Positions 17,290-26,987 of a stretch of DNA of 64,000 nt are shown one piece after another. The notes beneath the pieces are model-generated. The model saw only the letters and a list, made by a program, of their open reading frames with translations, was not told where the DNA came from and made no database searches. The number at the start of each line of letters is the position of its first letter. The first letter of the stretch is position 1. This stretch comes from Pseudocolwellia sp048296855. Lineage in GTDB: Bacteria > Pseudomonadota > Gammaproteobacteria > Enterobacterales > Alteromonadaceae. The stretch lies in NCBI GenBank assembly GCA_048296855.1, contig CP182631.1; one strand, given 5' to 3'. The position numbers and the translations under genes were made by a program.

Positions 17290-19437
17290 ATGAGCATTGA
17301 TCTTTCCCAATTTATTCCTAGCTTTTTAGAAGAAAGCTTTGAAGGCTTGGCGTTAATGGAATCTAGTTTGCTTAATTTAGAGCAAGGAGATACTGAAACT
17401 ATTAACTCTATTTTTAGAGCAGCACATTCTATAAAAGGAGGAGCAGGAACATTTGGTTTCGATCATGTTACAGAATTCACTCATTTAGTTGAAACCTTGT
17501 TAGATGAGATGAGAGATGGTCGCAGAGAAATTGCCCAAAGTGATGTTGAAATATTACTAGACTCTGTTGATTGTATTAAATTATTAATAGAAGCTATTCA
17601 AAATGAAACCACCTGCAATGACGAAAAAATAACACTCACATCAGAGCAATTAACATTAACACTGAATGAAAATATTTCTGAAACACAAGCATCAGCCGAA
17701 ACTACCAGTCAGTCAAATGAGGCTGAAAACCAAGATAACGTTATTTGGGAAATAGAATTTGTTCCTGAGCATCATTTAGTTAAAACCGGTAATGATCCCA
17801 TGTTTTTATTCAATGCTTTATCTGAATTGGGTGAAATGACCATTAAAGCAAATGCAAAAGAACTGCCTGCTTTAAATGACATGGATACAGAAGAGCTCTA
17901 TTTAAGTTGGGAAATTACATTAGTTACCGCCGCAAATATAGAAATACAAGAAATAGAAGAAATATTTGAATGGGTAGAGGATGAATGTAAATTAACGATT
18001 ACTAAAAATTGTGCTGTTGAAGCAAGTAAAGATAATATTTTAGAACAAGAAAATGTTCAGCAAAACACGCAAGATAATCAACAAGTAGATAACTCCAATA
18101 ATACGATAGAAGACTTAACTGATAACTCCCCATTAGAAGAAACTCCTAAAGTACAAATTGTTAAACCAGTAACTAAACCACCAGAAGTTAAAGTAAAAGG
18201 AAAAACTGATGTTGGTTCAATTCGCGTCGGGGTAGATAAAGTAGACAGTTTGATCAATTTAATGGGGGAGTTAGTTATTACTCAATCGATGTTATCTGAA
18301 TTAGGGAATGATTTTGACTTGTCTAAAGTTGAACGACTGAATACAGGATTAGAGCAACTATTACAAAATACTAAAGAGCTACAAGAAAGTGTTATGCGTA
18401 TACGTATGCTTCCTATTAGTTTTGCTTTTAATCGTTTCCCTCGCTTAATTCATGACTTATCTAAAAAAACGGGCAAACAAATAGAGCTTATTTTAAAAGG
18501 TGAGCAAACAGAGCTTGATAAAACTGTAATGGAACAAATAGGTGACCCTTTAGTTCATCTTGTAAGAAATGCAGTTGACCATGGTATTGAATCTACAGAA
18601 GTTAGAGTTGCTAACGGTAAGCCTGAACTCGGCACTATTATTCTCAATGCTTATCATCAAGGTGGCAGTATTGTTATTGAAATCAGTGATGATGGAGGAG
18701 GAATAAAGCGACAAGCTGTTTTAGATAAAGCAATAGAAAAAGGCATTATTGATGAATATGCATCGTTAACTGATGCACAAGTATTCGACCTGATTTTAGA
18801 GCCAGGGTTTTCAACTGCAAAAGAGTTGAGTGATATTTCAGGGCGAGGTGTTGGTATGGATGTGGTTAAAAAGAACATTCAATCACTAGGTGGCCGCATA
18901 CAAATAGAATCTGTTGAAGGTAAAGGAAGTACTTTTAAAGTTCACTTACCACTGACACTGGCTATTTTAGATGGTCAACTCGTTAGGGTAGGTAGTGAGA
19001 TTTATATTATTCCTTTAATTACCATTGTTGAATCATTACAAGCGCAAAGCGAGTTAATTAATCGTGTATCTGGAGATATGGTGCTCTACCGATTACGTGA
19101 AGACAATGTCCCTGTACTACCTATTTATCAGTTATTTAATATTGAAGCTGAAACAAAAGAAGTGGATAAATCGTTATTGGTTGTTGTTGAAGCTGAAGAT
19201 CAAAAAATAGGCTTGATGGTTGATGACTTACTTGCTCAACAACAAGTGGTGATTAAAAGTTTAAGTGTAAACTATCAACAAGTTGAAGGCATTTCAGGGG
19301 CTACAATTTTAGGTGATGGTTCGGTAGCTATGATTCTGGATATACCAGGTATTATTCATATGGCTCAAAAAAATGCACAAAAAAACTTCAATCATAATGT
19401 TCAACATTCTACACATTCTGAAGAGGTATCTTTTTAA
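17290..19437 (+). CDS. cheA: Chemotaxis histidine kinase CheA
   Basis: 715 residues. The P1/Hpt domain carries the phospho-His46 in AAHSIKGGAG. A P2-like segment (about 150-240) follows, then a Gln/Asn/Glu-rich linker (about 245-300), a P3 dimerisation helix pair (about 310-370), the P4 ATPase with NAVDHGIES, DDGGGI and GRGVGMDVVK, and a P5 CheW-like domain at the end. All catalytic motifs are intact. Its stop codon overlaps the next ATG (TAATG), so it is translationally coupled to cheW. Confidence 0.97.
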   Translation: MSIDLSQFIPSFLEESFEGLALMESSLLNLEQGDTETINSIFRAAHSIKGGAGTFGFDHVTEFTHLVETLLDEMRDGRREIAQSDVEILLDSVDCIKLLIEAIQNETTCNDEKITLTSEQLTLTLNENISETQASAETTSQSNEAENQDNVIWEIEFVPEHHLVKTGNDPMFLFNALSELGEMTIKANAKELPALNDMDTEELYLSWEITLVTAANIEIQEIEEIFEWVEDECKLTITKNCAVEASKDNILEQENVQQNTQDNQQVDNSNNTIEDLTDNSPLEETPKVQIVKPVTKPPEVKVKGKTDVGSIRVGVDKVDSLINLMGELVITQSMLSELGNDFDLSKVERLNTGLEQLLQNTKELQESVMRIRMLPISFAFNRFPRLIHDLSKKTGKQIELILKGEQTELDKTVMEQIGDPLVHLVRNAVDHGIESTEVRVANGKPELGTIILNAYHQGGSIVIEISDDGGGIKRQAVLDKAIEKGIIDEYASLTDAQVFDLILEPGFSTAKELSDISGRGVGMDVVKKNIQSLGGRIQIESVEGKGSTFKVHLPLTLAILDGQLVRVGSEIYIIPLITIVESLQAQSELINRVSGDMVLYRLREDNVPVLPIYQLFNIEAETKEVDKSLLVVVEAEDQKIGLMVDDLLAQQQVVIKSLSVNYQQVEGISGATILGDGSVAMILDIPGIIHMAQKNAQKNFNHNVQHSTHSEEVSF

Positions 19438-19955
19438 TGGATATTCAATCTTTAGCTGCTGAAATCCCCGTAGAAGGAGAGTACTCGTTAGAAGGGATCG
19501 ATTTTATAACGAGTGGTGAACAATATCTTACTTTTCTACTTGGAACAGAACAATACGCTGTAAATATCTTGTGTGTTGAAGAAATCAGGATATGGGAACA
19601 ACCGACCAAAATTCCGAATTCTCCTAGCGATGTTAAAGGCGTTATTAATGTACGAGGCATTATTGTTCCTATTATTGATTTACGTCTTAAATTTAATATG
19701 GGTGAAGCCAATTATTCAGAAGTAACCGTAGTTATCGTATTAAAGGTCGAACTTGACCATTCTACACGAACAATAGGTTTCGTTGTAGATGCCGTTTCTG
19801 AAGTATTAAACGCTGATGATAATGAAATTAAAAAATCACCCGCATTTGGTGGGTGTGTACCACAACATTATATTGATGGCTTAGTTAATGTAGGTGACAA
19901 CGTGGTTACTTTACTTAACGTACACGCCCTTCAAACCATAAAACCTCACGAATAA
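19437..19955 (+). CDS. cheW: CheW coupling protein, first copy
   Basis: 172-residue CheW domain protein linking receptors to CheA. Core motifs: YLTFLLGTEQYAVNILCVEEIR, the VKGVINVRGIIVPIIDLRLKF core, and GFVVDAVSEVL. An N-terminal extension of about 25 acidic residues precedes the domain. It overlaps cheA by one base and is 15 bases before a second cheW, with which it shares clear sequence similarity, so the two probably arose by duplication. Confidence 0.95.
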   Translation: MDIQSLAAEIPVEGEYSLEGIDFITSGEQYLTFLLGTEQYAVNILCVEEIRIWEQPTKIPNSPSDVKGVINVRGIIVPIIDLRLKFNMGEANYSEVTVVIVLKVELDHSTRTIGFVVDAVSEVLNADDNEIKKSPAFGGCVPQHYIDGLVNVGDNVVTLLNVHALQTIKPHE

Positions 19956-19970
19956 TATAAGAGAGATACC

Positions 19971-20459
19971 ATGGAACATGAACAAGAATATCTAACTTTT
20001 GTATTAAATGGTGAAGAATTTGGCGTAGATATATTATGTGTGCAAGAAATTAGAGTATGGAGTTCGGTCACAGAGCTACCAAATAAACCTGATTATATTA
20101 AAGGCGTTATAAATTTGCGTGGCGTTATTATACCTATTGTAGATCTGAGACAGCGCTTTGGTTTAGCGCCATTAGAATACAACGAGCAAACGGTCACTAT
20201 TATTTTACGTACTCAAAAAACACAAAAACCTATGGTAGTAGGAATTGTTGTTGATTCAGTATCAGAAGTTTATAAATTTAATAAAAACTCTATTCGTAAA
20301 GCACCTGAATTTGGTAATCAAATAGATAGTTGCTTTTTAAGAGGGTTAGCCTCAGTCGAAGATAAACTTATCATTTTGTTAGAAACACAAACGTTATTAA
20401 ACCAAGACGAATTGTATAGTTTTAATCAAAGTGAACCTTCATTAGAAGCAGAAATTTAA
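19971..20459 (+). CDS. cheW: CheW coupling protein, second copy
   Basis: 162 residues with a CheW domain (YLTFVLNGEEFGVDILCVQE, VKGVINLRG core as IKGVINLRGVIIPIVDLRQRF). It lacks the N-terminal extension of the first copy but has a longer Ser/Glu tail. Two different CheW proteins in one operon may favour different receptors: here one soluble and one membrane-bound. Good ribosome site AAGAGAGA before the ATG. Confidence 0.95.
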   Translation: MEHEQEYLTFVLNGEEFGVDILCVQEIRVWSSVTELPNKPDYIKGVINLRGVIIPIVDLRQRFGLAPLEYNEQTVTIILRTQKTQKPMVVGIVVDSVSEVYKFNKNSIRKAPEFGNQIDSCFLRGLASVEDKLIILLETQTLLNQDELYSFNQSEPSLEAEI

Positions 20460-20499
20460 AACAATACTTAAACTAGAACTTGGGTTTACGGGAGTAATT

Positions 20500-23154
20500 A
20501 TGACCCCAAAACAAATAGAGTTAGTACAAGGGAGTTGGCAAAAACTTAAACCTTCAGTTACGGAGGTTATTGAATATTATTATAAAAACCTATTTGAAAT
20601 TAGCCCTTTTTTAAAGACTAGTTTAGTCAATTGTACTACAGAACATAGTAACAAATTAATCACAACGCTTGATGCATCAATAAAGCTACTTGATGAACCT
20701 GAAAAATTACAAGCAACTATTGATAAGCTGAACGTTAAGCGCGCGAATAATCCATTGGATGAAGCTCATTTAGATAGTATCGAGAATGCTTTTTTAGGAG
20801 CGTTGGAAGAACACCAAGGTGCTAACTTTACCGCCACATTAAAAAAAGCATGGGGTTCTGCTAATAAACAATTTTTAAGTAATGTTCTTGTTAATACGTT
20901 TATAGATACACCTATTGTAAACGACAACGCTCAAATGAAAGGGAATATAAATAAAATGAATCAAGTTAAAAAAACATCAACCGAACAAGTTAAAGAAGCT
21001 GAATATCGAGAAATGGTAGCTAAAATGGAAGCCATAGGTAAATCTCAAGCGGTGATTGAATTTAATATGGACGGTACTATTGTTACAGCAAATGATAATT
21101 TTTTGAATGCTGTGGGTTATACACTAGAAGAAGTTCAAGGCCAACATCATAGTATGTTTGTTGAGCCTGATTACAAAGAAAGTCAGGAATATAAGACTTT
21201 TTGGGAAAACCTAAATAAAGGTGAATATGACAGCAATGAATACAAGCGATTAGGTAAAGGAGGAAAAGAAATTTGGATACAAGCCTCTTATAACCCTATT
21301 TTAGATTTAGATGGCACACCTATTAAAGTTGTAAAATACGCGACGGATATTACCGAGCAGAAGTTACGTAATGCCGATTATTCAGGTCAAATTAGTGCGA
21401 TAGGAAAATCTCAAGCGGTAATCGAATTTAATATGGACGGCACTATAATTACGGCAAATGAGAATTTTTTAAACACAGTTGGCTATACCCTAGAAGAAGT
21501 TCAAGGACAGCACCATAGTATGTTTGTAGAAGCAGACTATAAAGTAAGCCACGAATATAAAGCTTTTTGGGAAAGCCTAAATCGTGGTGAATATGACAGT
21601 AATGAATACAAGCGAATAGCGAAAGGTGGTAAAGAAGTTTGGATACAAGCTTCTTATAATCCTATTCTAGATTTAAATGGCAAACCTTTTAAAGTAGTTA
21701 AGTACGCATCAGACGTAACCGAACAAAAATTAAATAATGCTGATTTCTCAGGTCAAATCAGTGCTATAGGTAAATCACAAGCGGTTATCGAATTTAATAT
21801 GGACGGTACTATTATTACAGCAAATGATAACTTTTTAAATGCTCTTGGTTATTCACTCGATGAAATAAAAGGTCAGCATCACAGCTTATTTGTTGAGCCA
21901 GATTATAAGGTAAGCCATGAATATAGAGCTTTCTGGGAAGGCTTAAATCGAGGCGATTACGACAGTAACGAATACAAGCGTATTGGTAAAGGTGGTAAAG
22001 AAATATGGATACAAGCTTCTTATAATCCTATTTTAGATCTCAATGGTAAACCGTTCAAAGTTGTTAAATATGCTACGGATATAACCGCTAGAAAACGTGC
22101 TATTGCACAAATAAAAGAAACTCTAATTACTATGTCTAAAGGCGACTTATCGCAAGGCATAGAAACAGAATTAGTCGGTGAGTTCAGTATTATCGGTAAT
22201 GCAATTAACGAGGTACTTGATGTACTTAACTCCATGGTTGATGAAATACGTAAAGCATCAACTAATGTATTCGATTCAGCGAGAGAAATAGCAGAAGGGA
22301 ATAACGAACTTAGCCATAGAACAGAGTCTCAAGCTTCAAGTCTTGAAGAAACAGCCTCTGCGATGGAAGAACTAACCAGTACAGTTCAACAAAATGCAGA
22401 AAATGCCACAGAAGCTAGTAAGTTATCTTCATCCGTTATGGTTAAAGCAAGTAATGGCGGAGAAGTGGTGAAAAGTGCTATTACAGCCATGAGCGATATT
22501 AATAAATCGAGTAAAAAAATTGCCGATATTATTAGTGTTATTGATGAAATTGCATTCCAAACAAACTTACTTGCATTAAATGCAGCGGTAGAAGCCGCAA
22601 GAGCGGGTGAACAAGGACGAGGTTTTGCAGTAGTAGCAGCTGAAGTTAGAAATTTAGCACAACGTTCTGCGGGAGCAGCAAAAGAAATTAAAGGACTTAT
22701 CAACGATAGTGTAGAAGCAGTAGGGCAAGGCACTAAGCTAGTTGATGAAACGGGACAAACATTTTCTGAACTTGTGAGTGCAATTGAAGATGTAAGTAAA
22801 ATGATCAGCGATATTGATAGTGCAGGTAAAGAACAATCTGCAGGTATTGGAGAAGTAAGTGCTGCAGTGAGTCAAATGGATGAAATGACTCAACAAAATG
22901 CTGCTCTTGTTGAAGAAGCAGCAGCTTCAAGTAAATCGATGGAAGAACAATCACAATCGTTACTTGATCAGGTTGCCTTCTTTAATACCAGTAATAACAA
23001 TCAGCCAGAAACAAATAGACATCAAGTCGTTAAGTTACAACCCAATAGAAGTAGCCATGCTCAAAGACCGAGCAGAGATAGAACAGTTTCAAATAGCAGA
23101 GTAAATACACCTCGTGTAAGTACGCCGTCAGATCAAGAGTGGGAAGAGTTTTAG
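20500..23154 (+). CDS. Soluble chemoreceptor: globin-like domain, three PAS domains, HAMP-like, MCP signalling domain
   Basis: 884 residues without a transmembrane segment, so cytoplasmic. Residues 1-135 resemble a bacterial globin (MTPKQIELVQGSWQKLKPSV, LKKAWGSANKQFL), but the segment LNVKRANNPL (77-86) has Arg81 where globins carry the proximal haem His. Three near-identical PAS-PAC units start at about 177, 299 and 421 with an exact 122-residue period (AIGKSQAVIEFNMDG in each). A HAMP-like region (about 535-590) leads to the MCP domain with the hairpin tip DEIAFQTNLLALNAAVEAAR. The C-terminus is EWEEF, a CheR-docking pentapeptide of W-x-x-F type. It lies between cheW and cheR. PAS ligand unknown. 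Confidence 0.93.
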   Translation: MTPKQIELVQGSWQKLKPSVTEVIEYYYKNLFEISPFLKTSLVNCTTEHSNKLITTLDASIKLLDEPEKLQATIDKLNVKRANNPLDEAHLDSIENAFLGALEEHQGANFTATLKKAWGSANKQFLSNVLVNTFIDTPIVNDNAQMKGNINKMNQVKKTSTEQVKEAEYREMVAKMEAIGKSQAVIEFNMDGTIVTANDNFLNAVGYTLEEVQGQHHSMFVEPDYKESQEYKTFWENLNKGEYDSNEYKRLGKGGKEIWIQASYNPILDLDGTPIKVVKYATDITEQKLRNADYSGQISAIGKSQAVIEFNMDGTIITANENFLNTVGYTLEEVQGQHHSMFVEADYKVSHEYKAFWESLNRGEYDSNEYKRIAKGGKEVWIQASYNPILDLNGKPFKVVKYASDVTEQKLNNADFSGQISAIGKSQAVIEFNMDGTIITANDNFLNALGYSLDEIKGQHHSLFVEPDYKVSHEYRAFWEGLNRGDYDSNEYKRIGKGGKEIWIQASYNPILDLNGKPFKVVKYATDITARKRAIAQIKETLITMSKGDLSQGIETELVGEFSIIGNAINEVLDVLNSMVDEIRKASTNVFDSAREIAEGNNELSHRTESQASSLEETASAMEELTSTVQQNAENATEASKLSSSVMVKASNGGEVVKSAITAMSDINKSSKKIADIISVIDEIAFQTNLLALNAAVEAARAGEQGRGFAVVAAEVRNLAQRSAGAAKEIKGLINDSVEAVGQGTKLVDETGQTFSELVSAIEDVSKMISDIDSAGKEQSAGIGEVSAAVSQMDEMTQQNAALVEEAAASSKSMEEQSQSLLDQVAFFNTSNNNQPETNRHQVVKLQPNRSSHAQRPSRDRTVSNSRVNTPRVSTPSDQEWEEF
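21034..22100 (+). repeat. Three tandem 366-bp repeats encoding PAS domains
   Basis: The start of each unit (ATAGG-A-AATC-CAAGCGGT, then GAATTTAATATGGACGG) occurs at about 21034, 21400 and 21766, a period of exactly 366 bases (122 codons). Conservation at the DNA level points to fairly recent in-frame duplication or gene conversion. Confidence 0.9.
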
Positions 23155-23163
23155 GTATCTATT

Positions 23164-24003
23164 ATGGCAGACTCTAGAGATAATCGGCAAAAACTGAGTG
23201 ACGCCGATTTTGACTTTGTTTGTCGTTATATTTATGACAAATCAGGCATTGTGCTTAACAGTAGTAAGCGAGAAATGGTTTATCGACGATTCACTCGTAT
23301 TATAAGAGATAGGCATCTTGAGTCATTTTCAGATTACTGTCAGTTACTTAAAACTAACTCTGATGAAGAGCAAAGCTATTTTATTAATGCATTAACAACC
23401 AATTTAACCAGTTTTTTTCGTGAAGAACATCATTTTGAGTATTTAAGAGGTCATGAATTTCCACGATTAATGAAGCAAAAAAGCAAGCGTTTAAGAATTT
23501 GGTGTAGTGCCAGCTCAACAGGAGAAGAACCTTACAGTATTGCTATAACGGTTAAAGAATCTTTCAAAACCTTACTCAATACTTGGGATGTAAAGATTTT
23601 AGCTACAGATATAGACAGCAATGTACTTAACACTGGAAAGCAGGGGATATATGACGCTAAACGCATTGAAGATATCCCCGATAATTTAAAAAGAAAGTAC
23701 TTTTCTCGAGGTACCGGTATTAATAGTTCTAAAGTAAGGGTAACGCCTGAATTACAGCAGCTTATTACATTTAAAGAACTCAACTTGATGAATGGTTGGC
23801 CAATGAAAGGGCCATTTGATGTTATTTTTTGTCGAAATGTCATTATCTATTTTGACAAAAAAACTCAAAGGCAATTATTTGAAAGGTATCATCAATTATT
23901 GGCATCCAATGGATTATTAATACTGGGTCACAGCGAGAACTTAGGGGCTTTTCAAGAATATTTTAAAAGTGTTGGTCGTACTATTTTTAGAAAGTTGGAC
24001 TAG
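23164..24003 (+). CDS. cheR: Chemoreceptor glutamate methyltransferase CheR
   Basis: 279 residues. The N-terminal all-helical domain contains RREMVYRR-like positive residues. The catalytic SAM domain has TTNLTSFFREEHHF, motif I IWCSASSTGEEPYSIA and FDVIFCRNVIIYFD. It methylates receptor glutamates with SAM. The upstream receptor carries the EWEEF tail expected to recruit it. It lies nine bases after the receptor gene. Confidence 0.96.
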   Translation: MADSRDNRQKLSDADFDFVCRYIYDKSGIVLNSSKREMVYRRFTRIIRDRHLESFSDYCQLLKTNSDEEQSYFINALTTNLTSFFREEHHFEYLRGHEFPRLMKQKSKRLRIWCSASSTGEEPYSIAITVKESFKTLLNTWDVKILATDIDSNVLNTGKQGIYDAKRIEDIPDNLKRKYFSRGTGINSSKVRVTPELQQLITFKELNLMNGWPMKGPFDVIFCRNVIIYFDKKTQRQLFERYHQLLASNGLLILGHSENLGAFQEYFKSVGRTIFRKLD

Positions 24004-24027
24004 GGTATTTTGCAGGAATGTTGCGTT

Positions 24028-24690
24028 ATGAATATATATAGAACAAATACTCAAGTAGATGAGTGTAAAAAGCGCTGCTTACCTGAGTTTAGGCATATTA
24101 ATCACTATTGGGATAAAGATAGAGAAATTGTTGTAGCCAAAATCTTACCTGGAGAATTTTACATAACACGAGAGCAAGTAGGAATTGCTACTACGTTAGG
24201 CTCGTGTGTATCAGCATGTATTTGGGATAATCGTTCAGGTATCGGGGGAATGAATCATTTTATGCTTCCTTTAACATCAAAAGAAGCTCATGAAGTTGAT
24301 TGGGGAAAAAGAGGATTAACATCAGATGCTACGCGTTATGGTAACTTTGCTATGGAACATTTAATTAATCTTATTTTAAAAAATGGAGGACGACGATTTA
24401 ATTTACGAGCAAAAGTATTTGGTGGAGGTAAAGTTTTAAAGGGTATGTCTGATGTGGGAGAGCGAAATATAGAGTTTGTTTTGTCGTACTTAGCAACAGA
24501 AAATATTGTAATTGAAAGCTCAGATTTAGGAGACTTTCATCCACGTAAAGTGATGTTTTTTCCTGATACAGGACGTGCTTTTGTTAAACCGATAGACAAC
24601 TTAAACAACGATACCATTGTAAATCGTGAAACAGAATATAGTAGTAGTCTCAATCAAAGTGATGTTTCTGGTGATGTAGAGTTATTTTAA
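24028..24690 (+). CDS. cheD: Chemoreceptor glutamine deamidase CheD
   Basis: About 220 residues from the ATG at 24028; AGGA ten bases before it favours this over a TTG at 24010. CheD deamidates receptor glutamines. The catalytic Cys is in TTLGSCVSACIWD, the His in GIGGMNHFMLP, and the Thr/Gly-rich RAKVFGGGKV strand follows. The C-terminal tail is acidic and variable. It lies between cheR and cheB. Confidence 0.94.
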   Translation: MNIYRTNTQVDECKKRCLPEFRHINHYWDKDREIVVAKILPGEFYITREQVGIATTLGSCVSACIWDNRSGIGGMNHFMLPLTSKEAHEVDWGKRGLTSDATRYGNFAMEHLINLILKNGGRRFNLRAKVFGGGKVLKGMSDVGERNIEFVLSYLATENIVIESSDLGDFHPRKVMFFPDTGRAFVKPIDNLNNDTIVNRETEYSSSLNQSDVSGDVELF

Positions 24691-24711
24691 TTCAATTACA
24701 AGGGAAAAAGT

Positions 24712-25776
24712 TTGGATAAAATAAAAGTACTTATTGTTGACGATTCTTCAGTAATTCGCAGTATTGTAAAAGAGGTACTTCGAGATGAACCTGAGATAGA
24801 AGTAATAGGCGAAGCAAAAGATCCTTATGTTGCTCGAGATTTAATTAAAAAGCTAAATCCAGACGTACTTACCTTAGATGTTGAAATGCCAAAAATGGAC
24901 GGTATTACATTTTTAGGTAACTTAATGCGCTTAAGGCCTATGCCAGTATTAATGCTATCGACCTTAACAACCCAAGGAGCAGAGGTTACGTTAAAGGCAC
25001 TTGAGTTAGGTGCAATTGATTTTATAGCTAAGCCTAGTTTTAAAGAACTATTATCTTTAAAAGAAAACTTTAAAGAAACGCTTGTAGATAAAATTAAATT
25101 TGCAGCAAATATTGAACATAAAGTTACAGCAAAGGCTGTATCTCATGCTAACGCTTTTTTAGGCTGTAAAAGAAAGAATCACTTAGTGGCTATTGGAGCT
25201 TCTACTGGAGGTACTGAGGCGATTAAACATGTGTTATTAGGTTTACCTGAAAATAGCCCTCCAATTGTTATTACACTTCATATACCTAAAGTTTTTAGTG
25301 CCCATTTTGCTATTCGAATGGATAAATACTGTTGTATGAAAGTACAAGAAGCTAAGCATGGACAAAAAATAAAAGAAGGTAATGTTTATATTGCTCCAGG
25401 AGATCAACACCTTAAAGTTGAAAGTAAAGGAGGAGCGCTTTTTTGTATATTAGAAGACTCAGAAGAAGTTAACAGACATAAACCATCGGTTGATGTTCTC
25501 TTTAATTCTTTACTCCCAATAGCAGACAATACTCAAGCTATTTTATTGACGGGCATGGGACAAGACGGAGCCAAGGGGTTATTAGCGCTTAAAAATAACA
25601 GAGCAATGACTATTATTCAAAGCGAAGAAAGTAGTCTTATTTGGGGAATGCCTGGGGCTGCTTTCAAATTAAATGCTCATAGAAAACAAACTGACTTGTT
25701 AAGCATAGCTCCTGAATTATTGACCTACGCGTCATTAGATAAAACTGAAATGAAGGTGATTAAAAGTGAAAAATAA
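24712..25776 (+). CDS. cheB: Chemotaxis response regulator and methylesterase CheB
   Basis: 354 residues. The receiver domain has Asp10/Asp11 and phospho-acceptor Asp56 (TLDVEMPKMDG). The C-terminal methylesterase has a Ser in GASTGGTEAI, His in TLHIPKVF and Asp in LLTGMGQDGAKG. It removes methyl groups (and deamidates) on receptors when phosphorylated by CheA. The start is TTG with AAGGGA upstream. It overlaps the next gene by 11 bases. Confidence 0.96.
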   Translation: MDKIKVLIVDDSSVIRSIVKEVLRDEPEIEVIGEAKDPYVARDLIKKLNPDVLTLDVEMPKMDGITFLGNLMRLRPMPVLMLSTLTTQGAEVTLKALELGAIDFIAKPSFKELLSLKENFKETLVDKIKFAANIEHKVTAKAVSHANAFLGCKRKNHLVAIGASTGGTEAIKHVLLGLPENSPPIVITLHIPKVFSAHFAIRMDKYCCMKVQEAKHGQKIKEGNVYIAPGDQHLKVESKGGALFCILEDSEEVNRHKPSVDVLFNSLLPIADNTQAILLTGMGQDGAKGLLALKNNRAMTIIQSEESSLIWGMPGAAFKLNAHRKQTDLLSIAPELLTYASLDKTEMKVIKSEK

Positions 25777-26959
25777 ACTTATATATCCTATTTTTATTGG
25801 AGGGGCTATTTCTGCTTATCAATTAGTTAATGTACTTTTTATTGACTTTAATAATATCGATTTAGTACTCAATGTTTCTTTAGTTGGGATTTTTGGTTAT
25901 TTAATATTTATCACTAAAAAAACGACTATAATTAATGACAAGTCTGTTAGTAGCGTTAGTAATACACATGACAACAATAATAAACTTTTAAAATCAACAC
26001 TTGAACAATTGAGTTCTTTAGTAGGGCAACAAGTGTCTGTTATAGATACCGAACTCGATAGAACCAACATACTCGTGAGAGAAGCTGCAGAAGGTTTATC
26101 ACAAAGCTTTAAGTCTTTACAAAGTTTAAGTGGTGAGCAGCACGAAATGATGAATAAAGTGATTAATAATCATATGAACATAGGAGATGAAAAAGGTACA
26201 ACCCTTGAAGAGTTTGTTCATGATTCAAGTAAAACATTAGAAGAATTTGTTGGCGTTATTATAACAACGAGTAAACAGAGCTTACAGGCAATGTCTTTTA
26301 CTAATGATATGTCTAAACAATTAGATGGAATTTTTGGCTTATTGGCAGAAGTAGAAAATCTTGCAAGCCAAACTAATTTATTAGCGCTAAATGCGGCAAT
26401 TGAAGCTGCAAGAGCTGGCGAAGCAGGAAGAGGTTTTGCTGTGGTAGCATCCGAAGTACGTGCTTTATCTGTTAACTCCACAGATTTAAATAATGATATT
26501 CGAAAAGAAATTTTTACAGCACAACACATGATTAAAAACCTAAGGGAAGCTGTTGAAACTATGGCGTCAGCTGATATGACATCAACTTTAGAATCAAAAG
26601 AGTATGTGAGTAATATGGTTGTTCATGTTGCGAAAGTTAACAGGGACAGTGGTGATATCATTAATAGCTTAGCTTCATTAACGCCTCAAATAGATAACAC
26701 CGTAGCGCTAGGAGTCAGATCGCTGCAATTTGAAGACTTAACTAATCAAACACTGACATCAGTTAAATGTAATTTAGACACGTTAGCTTTGCTAAGTAAT
26801 ATGCTCTTAACGATTAACATAGAGGATGAACGTGCTTCTAATACGCTCCAAGATATTCTATTAAAATGTAAAGACGCTTTCGATAAAACGAATAAAGTAA
26901 ATGAAAATCGCTCAGTATCACAATCATCTATGGATGAAGGTGAAGTTGATTTATTTTGA
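25766..26959 (+). CDS. Membrane-anchored MCP-like signalling protein without a sensory domain
   Basis: 397 residues. Two N-terminal hydrophobic helices (about 5-27 and 30-49) are joined by a short loop, so there is no room for a periplasmic sensor. The cytoplasmic part is a coiled coil with an MCP hairpin tip (VENLASQTNLLALNAAIEAARAG) followed by an atypical C-terminal region (RSLQFEDLTNQTL). No CheR-docking pentapeptide is present; it ends EGEVDLF. GTG start inside the end of cheB. It may be an adaptor or an input from the partner proteins downstream rather than a ligand receptor. Confidence 0.88.
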   Translation: MKNKLIYPIFIGGAISAYQLVNVLFIDFNNIDLVLNVSLVGIFGYLIFITKKTTIINDKSVSSVSNTHDNNNKLLKSTLEQLSSLVGQQVSVIDTELDRTNILVREAAEGLSQSFKSLQSLSGEQHEMMNKVINNHMNIGDEKGTTLEEFVHDSSKTLEEFVGVIITTSKQSLQAMSFTNDMSKQLDGIFGLLAEVENLASQTNLLALNAAIEAARAGEAGRGFAVVASEVRALSVNSTDLNNDIRKEIFTAQHMIKNLREAVETMASADMTSTLESKEYVSNMVVHVAKVNRDSGDIINSLASLTPQIDNTVALGVRSLQFEDLTNQTLTSVKCNLDTLALLSNMLLTINIEDERASNTLQDILLKCKDAFDKTNKVNENRSVSQSSMDEGEVDLF

Positions 26960-26987
26960 TAAATTTTGAATCTATGAGGAAGTTATA

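Noticed and set aside
20767..20769. His90 of the soluble receptor as the haem-binding histidine
   Set aside because: It aligns downstream of the F-helix position, where globins usually have Tyr; the true position holds Arg81.
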